Shown: positions 20,725 through 28,006 of the stretch, in pieces
How the letters are laid out: the number at the start of each line of letters is the position of its first letter
Position numbering within the stretch: the stretch's first letter is position 1
IMG/VR virus record: IMGVR_UViG_3300045009_000361
Location: 1-32,586 of that record
DNA length: 32,586 bases
Origin: a virus
Reading direction: 5' to 3' (one strand)
The notes under the pieces: model-generated
Told to the model about the DNA's origin: nothing
Seen by the model: the letters and a program-made list of their open reading frames with translations, nothing else
Databases searched by the model: none
Made by a program: the position numbers and the translations under genes

Positions 20725-23551
20725 AAAAATCGATATCGTCGACCCGATACCCCCCGCTCTGTTACCAAAACCCTACAAAGGCTCATTGCCTGAGTTCGCA
20801 ATGTTTAAACACGAGGGCGGGGGCCATGACCAAATGACACATGGTAATTGGGCTGATGGCAACGCCGACATAAAAACAGGCTTAGAAAGATTAGCCAGTC
20901 AATTTGATGACTTTGAAAATTTTAGTCGTGCTATAAGTCAAGACACTTTAAGGCCGAGAGCATGGCACATCGCAGGTGACGATTTTGAATTAGACCCAAA
21001 TTTCGAGCCTTCTGGAAGATTAGGTGAGCCAACACGAGGCGGTGGTCTTTTCGTGGGTAGTCCAGAATATTGGGAAGAATACGCCACGAATCGTGATACT
21101 GTCATTGAGTTTGATTTAAGTAATCTAGATTTCACAAGTAATCCGCTACAAAATACAAACGCGGATTTTTACGCAGACCAATCAGGTAATCAAGGTTTTT
21201 TTGTCCGACCTACGGCGTTTCCAAAATTGCAAGAGGTGGGGCGTTACACCCTCGATGAGGCCAAGGAGCGCGCAGAACAACAACAAAAACAAATGCCAAA
21301 ATCAAAAGCGGAGGCACGAGAGATTTGGGAGCGGGCACGCAACGTTGCAAAACACCAAGCAGGTCAGCACGACCAGCAAAGTCATGGAAATTGGGCCACA
21401 GGTTATACGGAGGCAGAGCGCGCAGGTATTGAGGCGATGCAGGACGAGGGGCCGACGCTGGAGGAAATACAAGCCTTCCTCAAGGGCGGGAGACCCAAGC
21501 CACTAACTATGGAACAAGCGACACTTCTTATTAACAATGAGGAAGAGCTTTACGAGGCTTACGTTGCGGCCGTTGGCAAATACGTGAGTGACAAGAATCC
21601 AAAGGCAGACGCGGACAAACTCAACGATTTAATTGAAACTGCACTAAACGACGACACCTACATCGAACGATATATCGAAGATTACGACATTCGCACGGAG
21701 TTTTCTGAGGAATTACAAGTCGGCAGACCCGATGAGATAGACATGATGGAAAAATTTAACGAGGTGTACGGAGTCTCAGTCGATGACGGGAAATTAGAGA
21801 CAGTGGTAGAGGGAGTCAAGCGCCTTGGCGAAAACACGATTGAGGTGACGGGAAACGTTTATGCGGCGCAGATTGTTGTTGGAGGCTTTGAGAGGGTTTT
21901 GTCGCTCAATCGCGGAGCACTGTCGGTCGAGCACCAGCTGTTCCAAATAGAGCCCGATTACAGAGGGTTAGGGCTCGGACAAGAGTTTTTGAGGCGGAGT
22001 GAGGATTGGTACATCGCGCGCGGCATCACCAAAATCGGAGTGAGGACGGCGTGGGACGGCGCCTACACGTGGTCGAGGGCGGGGTTCGACTTTTCTCGCC
22101 CAATGGAGGCAGTCCGCACTTTAATTAAAGGCGTGAGGAATGCCGTCAACAATGACGTGTTGGATGTTGCGGAATTAGACGTTTGGAGGGACTTACTTGA
22201 GCGCTCGACGGAGGGCCTCAACCTGTACCAAAAAGACGGCGACCTTTTCATCGACTACGAAAGTACTAAAGACATCAACGTCGAGGACTTCCCGCTACCC
22301 GCTGAGTTTGCGAGGGCGCCGCAGGCGAAAGAGGTCATGAGAGACATGGGAATGGGAATGGTTAAGTACCTCACACCCGAGGGCCGTGCCCTTGCGGAAG
22401 GGCCAATAGACAGAGACGGCGACGGCATGGTGTTTGATGGTACGCCGCGCGAGCGTCCGGCGAGACCGAGTGAACGTGTTGCCGCCGCTAAATGGAGTGC
22501 GAGAGACACCAAACTCCAAGCGATATCTAACGCTTACTACAAATACGGTAAAGACGATTTTATGAATGAGAATGAAGGAAGCGACCAAGACAACCCCGAG
22601 TTGGACAAAGCAATAGACAAGATTTTGGGCAAAAACAGTTTCATGAAGCGCTTGATGTCATTCAGTTACTCGGTAATCAAGCATCAAGCAGGGACACATG
22701 ACCAGCAAAGCCACGGGAACTGGGCTGATGGTCTGGGTTATCGAGACAAAAATTTTGATAGAAGTGGTCTTAGTCAAGACGACATCACGAAGGCTTATCG
22801 AGAGGCAGGTGTTAGTGAGGGAAAAATAAATCAAGAGGTTGAGGCTCTAGCATTTTATACAGGTGCAGGATTTTCAGACATAAATAGAACTCTTCGTGAG
22901 CAAGAACTCGACCCCACACTCGACGATAGTGAGTGGACAACGGAGCAAATAGAGGGCGCAATTTTTACTGTTTTTTCTGACGAGTACAAAAACTATCAAA
23001 ATTTCGCAGGCGACGACGCCTCACTTGAGGATTTTATCGACACAAACATCGAGAGAATAACGGAGTATTTAGAAGGTGCTCGTGAAGAGCGACTTACTGC
23101 TGCGGAACGCCTTACCTCTCCGTTACGAGGGTTAATAGAACGCATGCCCGCGATGCTCGGAAACACTACGGTGTATAGAGTTTTTTCGAAAAATGTAACT
23201 GATGAGCTTGACGTGGGTGACGTAATCACCGATAAAGGTTTTCTATCGACGACCGCACGGGATTTGACTAATCCTCAAGAAGCCGTGGCGCGCTCTCACT
23301 TTGCGGACATGTCAGGCACAGATGATGTGGTGGGTGTGATATTGCCTAAAAGCGGCGGGGACGGGAAGGGGCTTTACGTAAATTCTTTTCTTGAGGCTAT
23401 AGGTGAGCCCATACCTCCTTTTTTTGATACAGAATCAGAGGTGTTATTACCACCATCAACCCGCCTACGTTTAGTCAGAGTTGAAAAGCGTAGTGCGGAA
23501 GGGTCAAACGGTTTGATAGAAGACGTTTATGTATTTGAGCGTGAGAATTAA
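20717..23551 (+). CDS. tagged cargo protein 2: GNAT-like and ADP-ribosyltransferase domains
   Basis: A 944-residue protein from ATG 20717, inside the previous gene's end. Order: short leader; tag 3 (K31-D47); module A to about 205, with RAWHIAGDDFELD, GGGLFVGSPEYWEEY and NQGFFVRPTAFPKL, perhaps a distant ADP-ribosyltransferase-like fold; tag 4 (K212-T228); a helical region; a GNAT-like domain with YRGLGLGQEF (RGLGLG at 416-421) and TAWDGAYTWSRAGF; an EF-hand-like loop DRDGDGMVFDGT (565-576); tag 5 (K655-D671); and a C-terminal ADP-ribosyltransferase with the R-S-E signature: R821 in VYRVF, S844-T-T in GFLSTTA, and E906-S-E908 in DTESEVLLPPSTRLRLV. The ExE form implies arginine modification in known families. 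Targets are unknown. Confidence 0.82.
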   Translation: MIEKIDIVDPIPPALLPKPYKGSLPEFAMFKHEGGGHDQMTHGNWADGNADIKTGLERLASQFDDFENFSRAISQDTLRPRAWHIAGDDFELDPNFEPSGRLGEPTRGGGLFVGSPEYWEEYATNRDTVIEFDLSNLDFTSNPLQNTNADFYADQSGNQGFFVRPTAFPKLQEVGRYTLDEAKERAEQQQKQMPKSKAEAREIWERARNVAKHQAGQHDQQSHGNWATGYTEAERAGIEAMQDEGPTLEEIQAFLKGGRPKPLTMEQATLLINNEEELYEAYVAAVGKYVSDKNPKADADKLNDLIETALNDDTYIERYIEDYDIRTEFSEELQVGRPDEIDMMEKFNEVYGVSVDDGKLETVVEGVKRLGENTIEVTGNVYAAQIVVGGFERVLSLNRGALSVEHQLFQIEPDYRGLGLGQEFLRRSEDWYIARGITKIGVRTAWDGAYTWSRAGFDFSRPMEAVRTLIKGVRNAVNNDVLDVAELDVWRDLLERSTEGLNLYQKDGDLFIDYESTKDINVEDFPLPAEFARAPQAKEVMRDMGMGMVKYLTPEGRALAEGPIDRDGDGMVFDGTPRERPARPSERVAAAKWSARDTKLQAISNAYYKYGKDDFMNENEGSDQDNPELDKAIDKILGKNSFMKRLMSFSYSVIKHQAGTHDQQSHGNWADGLGYRDKNFDRSGLSQDDITKAYREAGVSEGKINQEVEALAFYTGAGFSDINRTLREQELDPTLDDSEWTTEQIEGAIFTVFSDEYKNYQNFAGDDASLEDFIDTNIERITEYLEGAREERLTAAERLTSPLRGLIERMPAMLGNTTVYRVFSKNVTDELDVGDVITDKGFLSTTARDLTNPQEAVARSHFADMSGTDDVVGVILPKSGGDGKGLYVNSFLEAIGEPIPPFFDTESEVLLPPSTRLRLVRVEKRSAEGSNGLIEDVYVFEREN
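20807..20857 (+). repeat. HDQ-HGNW tag, copy 3
   Basis: Encodes KHEGGGHDQMTHGNWAD, residues 31-47 of cargo protein 2, standing before module A. Confidence 0.9.
21350..21400 (+). repeat. HDQ-HGNW tag, copy 4
   Basis: Encodes KHQAGQHDQQSHGNWAT, residues 212-228 of cargo protein 2, standing before the helical region and GNAT-like domain. Confidence 0.9.
22679..22729 (+). repeat. HDQ-HGNW tag, copy 5
   Basis: Encodes KHQAGTHDQQSHGNWAD, residues 655-671 of cargo protein 2, standing before the ADP-ribosyltransferase domain. Confidence 0.9.
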
Positions 23552-24709
23552 ATGAGCCGATTCATCACCTTACGAGAGCACGTACAGATAACCCGCGGCA
23601 AGAAAATCATCAAACACCAATCAGGAGGCCACGACCAAGAATCGCATGGGAACTGGGCTGATGGCGGAAGTGGAACGTTCACAGGGGGACAATTTGGAAT
23701 AGCGTTAAAAAACTATAGTGTAAAACAAGACATCGACACCCCACAAGTTGCAAAAGCGTTCGTCGCAAAACGTTTGAGCGAGAGAATTGATGCCACGACT
23801 GAAGAATTAGTTAATGCCTTTCAAGATGATGGTCTCGGGGTACAAACGCCATTTGGTAAAAAATTGCAAGCGGCTGTTGACGCCGATGCGATTTGGACGG
23901 ATAATCTTGGTCGTCCAATATCGAGCGTTGACCAGGATGAACTAGGAACTCACGTTGCGTTAAATAGTTATGGCAACTTACTTTTTTACACGATTGGCTC
24001 TCACGATGTGCCACCGGGTGACGTGTTGGAACGACCATGGGTCAAGCGTGGCTCACCTGAGGCCAAAGAATACGCACGCGTAGCAGCCGTTGGTGAGCTT
24101 GTAAATCAATGGGCAACAACGTCGAATGATGATGAAGCAATCTCTTTGGCCATTCAAAAAGCGGCTGAAGTGGAATTCAATATGAAGAATGTCGCTCCGT
24201 GGCAGACAACGGATGACACGAAAATACGTCTGGACTATCAGATTCGGAATAATCAGAAAGTGCATCGTGCGTTCTTACGCGCGCAGTATGAAGATACGCA
24301 GAGAGTACTGGCCGACATGGGCGTCAAAGAAGTTGAGTTGTATCGTGGCAAGATTGTTGACGCAACAAATCCGCTAGGAACTGTTGCTAAACAACATGCT
24401 TATGGCACTTCGTCGACGACCACCGTGCAACAAAGACCTTTGTCAAGTTGGACATTCGACGTGGGTGTAGCTGATAGTTTCTCAGAGGGGGCTCAACCAT
24501 TTTCATCTATTGGCGTGACCATGAGAACACTCGTGCCTGCGCGCCGAATTCTTGCAACGTCGCTAACTGGGGTTGGCTCGATGGTCGAGGGTGAAGTGGT
24601 GATTCTTGGTGGCGGTTCTATGAAAACGAATGTGCGGCTTCCTGACGATTGGTTTGCGTTATACGAACCTGTGGCGGTTGATGACAACACGACGGACTAC
24701 AAGCCCTGA
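23552..24709 (+). CDS. tagged cargo protein 3: ADP-ribosyltransferase
   Basis: A 385-residue protein starting directly after the stop of cargo protein 2. A 20-residue basic leader precedes tag 6 (K21-D37). Residues about 45-255 are mainly helical and unrecognised. The C-terminal domain is a clear ADP-ribosyltransferase of the R-S-E type: R265 in ELYRGKIVD, S298-S-W-T in RPLSSWTFDVGVADSFSEG, RILATSLTG, and E346-G-E348 in MVEGEVVILGG. It has the layout of bacterial exotoxin-like and T4 Alt-like enzymes that transfer ADP-ribose from NAD to protein Arg. With the tag and its place among head genes, delivery with the virion is the favoured inference. Confidence 0.85.
   Translation: MSRFITLREHVQITRGKKIIKHQSGGHDQESHGNWADGGSGTFTGGQFGIALKNYSVKQDIDTPQVAKAFVAKRLSERIDATTEELVNAFQDDGLGVQTPFGKKLQAAVDADAIWTDNLGRPISSVDQDELGTHVALNSYGNLLFYTIGSHDVPPGDVLERPWVKRGSPEAKEYARVAAVGELVNQWATTSNDDEAISLAIQKAAEVEFNMKNVAPWQTTDDTKIRLDYQIRNNQKVHRAFLRAQYEDTQRVLADMGVKEVELYRGKIVDATNPLGTVAKQHAYGTSSTTTVQQRPLSSWTFDVGVADSFSEGAQPFSSIGVTMRTLVPARRILATSLTGVGSMVEGEVVILGGGSMKTNVRLPDDWFALYEPVAVDDNTTDYKP
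23612..23662 (+). repeat. HDQ-HGNW tag, copy 6
   Basis: Encodes KHQSGGHDQESHGNWAD, residues 21-37 of cargo protein 3. Its DNA is nearly identical to copy 7. Confidence 0.9.
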
Positions 24710-24710
24710 A

Positions 24711-27287
24711 ATGAATAAGCCAATCAACATCGATGATGATTTGTTAAGTACCGACTGGATAAAAACCTCGTCGTGGGATTTGCCAACCGACGCTGAATAT
24801 TTTCAAGACACATATAGTGATGACTGGCGTGACGCTCTTAGCAAATTGCCTGCATGGCAAGCAGCCCCCGCGAGTCTTAAAAACAAAATGAAAAAACACC
24901 AATCAGGAACACACGACCAAGAATCGCATGGGAATTGGGCACGCGGTTTTACGGAGGATTTAAAAAACTTTGACCCAAAGGCGCCCGTAGCGACAAGCCC
25001 TCGCAATGCGGGGGGAGTTACTGAGCGAATGTGGTGGGCATGGGAAAAGGGGCCCGACGGTAACAATTACGTGGAGCTTTATCGCAAATATGCTGCTGAA
25101 GTTTTAGGTTTACCCATTCCAGAAAACACGGGTTATGAACGTGGTGGCTATCGCGACTACATGTTGGAACGTGGGTGGGGTGCTCCAACAAAAGCGAAAA
25201 CTGAGGCTTTCTTAAATGCGATTAGCAACAGTCAACCTCAACCAACTCTGTATCGAGGCATTGGTCAATACGCGACACAAGCACCAGAAGAAAGAGAAAC
25301 GTTTGAGACATTTGCAAATGTAAAAAAGGGCGACCAACTCGATATGGTCATGGCGTCAACAACCCGTAGCCTTGGTGTTGCTGCTTGGTATGCGGCTAAT
25401 AGGTCGGGCTTTCCCTACGAGACGGACAGGGGCAAAATTCTCATAAAAATTCAAGCGGGGGCAAAAGGTTGGAGTCCATCAAAAAAACAGGCTTGGTGGC
25501 CTGATGACCACGAGGTTGTGACTAGCGGCAAATTCGAGGTGGTTAATGTTGAGAAAGTCAAAACGCCTTTTTGGTTTAGACAACCTTACGAAGTGCGACG
25601 ATTGGCTTATCGAGGGGGTAACGAGGAGGTGCCTGAATCACAAATCAATTACCAAATTTCAGATTTCAGCACAGGTCTTGCGGAGCTAAACGATTACATA
25701 CCGAGTGCTGAGGGCGGGCGAAAGATTTATGACGCGATGATGGCGAACGACATGTCCCAGTACGAGACACCAACAAAAAAAATAGTAAGACGGTCTGATA
25801 CAAATATCGCGAACGGTCACGTGTGGACACTACGGGAGCCGACTGAGTTCACCATAATTGAGATGAAAATGATTGAGCCCCACGCTGTAAAAAAGGCCAA
25901 TGATTTTGGCAACGATTTTTATTGGCTATTTGAGGAGACGCCCTTTATACGCGATGTCAAATTAGAAAAACACCAATCAGGAAGCCACGACCAATTAAGT
26001 CACGGAAATTGGGCTACGGGCATAGACCCCGAGGTCGGTCAAAAGGTAAGACAGTTCACCCAAGAATGGGGTGGCCTTTCAATCAACATGGTCGATGGCT
26101 CCATGCCAGATAAGGGCTACATGGTCGCCAAGCCGCCTCAGTTCGGCGAGGTAGTGGACGCAGCCGACTTTCTGAACCCCTCTAGGGGTGATAAGATTCT
26201 GTCAGCCTATATGCGCAGGCATAAGGCAGATTTGAGTACGGGCAAGAATTATTTGGGCACGTGGCTCAATGAGGGCAAGGTATATCTCGACGTATCGCAG
26301 AACGTACAGCAGCGTGAGACAGCCGTAAGGTTAGGCAGGGAACGTAACCAGAAAGCAATCTGGGATGTTGTGAACATGGTAGAAATAGAGACGGGGGGAA
26401 CGGGTGCCGCAGAAAAAGCAAGTCGACATGGTGGAATTGAAGAGTTTGAAAGATATGACCGACGAAGAGATAGACGAGTACGCCAAGGTTATCTACAAGA
26501 AAATGGCTTTAGCTATGAAGGAACGTCAAGCCAAACAGGGTTAGACAAGCATTTCAGTCATGAGCAGCGAGACCACGGCAACTGGGCGCGCGGCAAGAGC
26601 TCGTTACCCGCGGTAGAAAATCCAAAGGCAAATCGCAGCCCTGAGATAAATCAAATCGCACAGGATATTCGCAAGCGACGCGCAGCCGACGAGCCGAAGG
26701 TCACGCAAGACATGATGACGTTAGCGGAAAAATACGGCGGAAACATGGTCGACCTGCAATACCGTTTGAAAAGCGAGAAATCTATCGCACGCAAGGTCGA
26801 GGCTGACGCGCAAGAAAAAAGAATCACACCGCAGAAGGCGGCAGAAGACATGAGTGACGTTATCCGCTACACCATGCAATTCGACACCGACGGATACACC
26901 CGCGGAGTTCAAGGCACAATTGCAGGCTTACAAGAGGCGGGCTACACGATTGATGAATCACGAGTAAAGAATTTTTGGGAGCCTATAGATGGCTATCAAG
27001 GTCTGAATGCGAAGATGCGTCACCCCAACGGATATGAGATTGAGTTGCAATTTCACACGCCCGAGTCCTCAAGGGTCAAGGCAAATACACACGCCGTCTA
27101 CGAGGTATATCGCGAGACAAATAATCCGCAACAGAGATACAAGTTGTATGACCGCATGCGACGCATAGCACGGCGAGCGACAACACCGTCTGGAGCCCTC
27201 GCCATCGGTCTACCCGCGGTGATACCTTTAGTTGTGGGGGGTAAGGAATTTCTCTTGAAGATGCTGAAAAAGCGGTTTCTCAAATGA
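24711..27287 (+). CDS. tagged cargo protein 4: ADP-ribosyltransferase-like and RelA/SpoT-like domains
   Basis: An 858-residue protein from ATG 24711. Order: acidic leader; tag 7 (K62-R78); an ADP-ribosyltransferase-like domain with R182 in LYRGIGQY, S216-T-T in VMASTTRSLGVAAWYA and D266-H-E268 where ExE is expected; a linker to about 419; tag 8 (K420-T436); a domain with KGYMVAKPP, KVYLDVSQNV and QKAIWDVVNMVEIETGGTG (to 565), a combination I believe recurs in phage head proteins; an Arg-rich stretch (565-612) that reads like an out-of-frame translation; degenerate tag 10 (K613-R627); and a RelA/SpoT-like nucleotidyltransferase with RLKSEKSIARK (685-695), DVIRYT (716-721), YQGLNAKM and E778-L-Q-F-H-T. 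It ends in a hydrophobic segment and basic tail. Function is inferred from these folds. Confidence 0.8.
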   Translation: MNKPINIDDDLLSTDWIKTSSWDLPTDAEYFQDTYSDDWRDALSKLPAWQAAPASLKNKMKKHQSGTHDQESHGNWARGFTEDLKNFDPKAPVATSPRNAGGVTERMWWAWEKGPDGNNYVELYRKYAAEVLGLPIPENTGYERGGYRDYMLERGWGAPTKAKTEAFLNAISNSQPQPTLYRGIGQYATQAPEERETFETFANVKKGDQLDMVMASTTRSLGVAAWYAANRSGFPYETDRGKILIKIQAGAKGWSPSKKQAWWPDDHEVVTSGKFEVVNVEKVKTPFWFRQPYEVRRLAYRGGNEEVPESQINYQISDFSTGLAELNDYIPSAEGGRKIYDAMMANDMSQYETPTKKIVRRSDTNIANGHVWTLREPTEFTIIEMKMIEPHAVKKANDFGNDFYWLFEETPFIRDVKLEKHQSGSHDQLSHGNWATGIDPEVGQKVRQFTQEWGGLSINMVDGSMPDKGYMVAKPPQFGEVVDAADFLNPSRGDKILSAYMRRHKADLSTGKNYLGTWLNEGKVYLDVSQNVQQRETAVRLGRERNQKAIWDVVNMVEIETGGTGAAEKASRHGGIEEFERYDRRRDRRVRQGYLQENGFSYEGTSSQTGLDKHFSHEQRDHGNWARGKSSLPAVENPKANRSPEINQIAQDIRKRRAADEPKVTQDMMTLAEKYGGNMVDLQYRLKSEKSIARKVEADAQEKRITPQKAAEDMSDVIRYTMQFDTDGYTRGVQGTIAGLQEAGYTIDESRVKNFWEPIDGYQGLNAKMRHPNGYEIELQFHTPESSRVKANTHAVYEVYRETNNPQQRYKLYDRMRRIARRATTPSGALAIGLPAVIPLVVGGKEFLLKMLKKRFLK
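24894..24944 (+). repeat. HDQ-HGNW tag, copy 7
   Basis: Encodes KHQSGTHDQESHGNWAR, residues 62-78 of cargo protein 4, before the ADP-ribosyltransferase-like domain. Confidence 0.9.
25968..26018 (+). repeat. HDQ-HGNW tag, copy 8
   Basis: Encodes KHQSGSHDQLSHGNWAT, residues 420-436 of cargo protein 4, before the AIWD...TGGTG domain. Confidence 0.9.
26404..26544 (+). other. alternative-frame ORF inside cargo protein 4 (relic or overlapping gene)
   Basis: In the +1 frame a GTG at 26404 (or ATG at 26428) opens VPQKKQVDMVELKSLKDMT, DEEIDEYAKVIYKKMALAM, KERQAKQG and a TAG at 26542. This reads like a natural helical phage protein, whereas the main frame there is Arg-rich and odd (EEFERYDRRRDRRVRQGY). 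A one-base indel in the nearby G6 (26393-26398) or A5 (26413-26417) run would join it to the upstream domain. Confidence 0.35.
26547..26591 (+). repeat. HDQ-HGNW tag, degenerate copy 10
   Basis: Encodes KHFSHEQRDHGNWAR, residues 613-627 of cargo protein 4, before the RelA/SpoT-like domain. The QxGx spacer is shortened and Asp is replaced by Glu, but both the first and last parts of the tag are kept. Confidence 0.7.
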
Positions 27288-27511
27288 GCCGATATTTCTA
27301 CCTTTATGACGGCGACAAAATCGTCTCCCTTTTCAAACTCGACGTAGACGACGAGGCCAAGACCTTTGATGAGTTCATGTGGACATCAGCAGGGTGGGTA
27401 AAGAGCGAGTACGGGCGGGTTTTCAGTTTCGTCATGAATGGCGCCCATGACATGCTGGAGGTCAGCTCCGAGGAAGTCTCGCAGTCCGTACCAGCGGCTT
27501 TAAAAAACTAA
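27284..27511 (+). CDS. hypothetical protein
   Basis: A 75-residue soluble protein (MSRYFYLYDGDKIVSLFKLD, VDDEAKTFDEFMWTSAGWVK, SEYGRVFSFVMNGAHDML). It is coupled to cargo protein 4 by an ATGA overlap and has no tag. The family is unrecognised. It could be a chaperone or immunity-type partner of a cargo enzyme because of this coupling, but nothing in the sequence shows it. Confidence 0.6.
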   Translation: MSRYFYLYDGDKIVSLFKLDVDDEAKTFDEFMWTSAGWVKSEYGRVFSFVMNGAHDMLEVSSEEVSQSVPAALKN

Positions 27512-27546
27512 AAGACAAGCAGGGCGCCACCAACTAGCATTTATGA

Positions 27547-27563
27547 CTCCCACAGGAGGTGGC
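27547..27563 (+). promoter_or_regulatory. ribosome-binding site inside a small hairpin
   Basis: A CTCC-CACA-GGAG hairpin (27547-27558) covers the strong AGGAGGT site (27554-27560) of the gene starting at 27564. GCCACC at 27526-27531 can alternatively pair with GGTGGC at 27558-27563. Such pairing could throttle initiation. Short stems like these can arise by chance. Confidence 0.35.
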
Positions 27564-27992
27564 ATGTCCATCAAGCAGGAAAACGGCAGATTCACCGTGT
27601 ACTCCAGAGACGGCAAGCGTCGTTTTGGAACATATGACTCAAAGGAAAAAGCAGAAGAGCGCCTCACTCAGATTGAGAGAATTTACAAAGCAAAGGGCTT
27701 GAAGGTTGGCGATTTCGTCTCGTGGGACTCATCAGGCGGGCGTGCTCAGGGCAAAATTGTTCGTGTAGTTCGAGACGGCAAAATCAATGTGCCAGATTCC
27801 AGCTTTACCATCGCGGGCACCGAGGACGACCCTGCAGCCTTGATTCAACTTTACAGAGACGGCGAGAGGACAGACCGACAGGTCGGACACAAATTGTCGA
27901 CGTTAAACCTAATCCGTCCGCTGGAAAAGATGCAGCCAACCTCAGCCCAAGTCCATGTGCCCACCACACAGCGAGAGCGTAAAAAAAAATAA
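27564..27992 (+). CDS. DUF2945/HVA1-like domain protein
   Basis: A 142-residue protein from the ATG at 27564, set by AGGAGGT. The N-terminal part, GRFTVYSRDGKRRFGTYDSK followed by EKAEERLTQIERI, is a short element often found fused to phage proteins. The second part, LKVGDFVSWDSSGGRAQGKI, DDPAALIQLYRDGERTDRQV and GHKLSTLNLI, matches the small Tudor/SH3-like DUF2945 (HVA1) domain. A binding rather than catalytic role is likely. It lies between the cargo genes and the protease. Confidence 0.7.
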   Translation: MSIKQENGRFTVYSRDGKRRFGTYDSKEKAEERLTQIERIYKAKGLKVGDFVSWDSSGGRAQGKIVRVVRDGKINVPDSSFTIAGTEDDPAALIQLYRDGERTDRQVGHKLSTLNLIRPLEKMQPTSAQVHVPTTQRERKKK

Positions 27993-28006
27993 AGTCTGAG
28001 CCAGTC

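Noticed and set aside
26390-26436. Programmed -1 frameshift at ACGGGGGGAAC in cargo protein 4
   Set aside because: The heptamer fits a slippery site, but the -1 frame reaches a stop within about 14 codons (AAT TGA), so it would yield only a slightly extended truncation. The meaningful alternative frame is +1.
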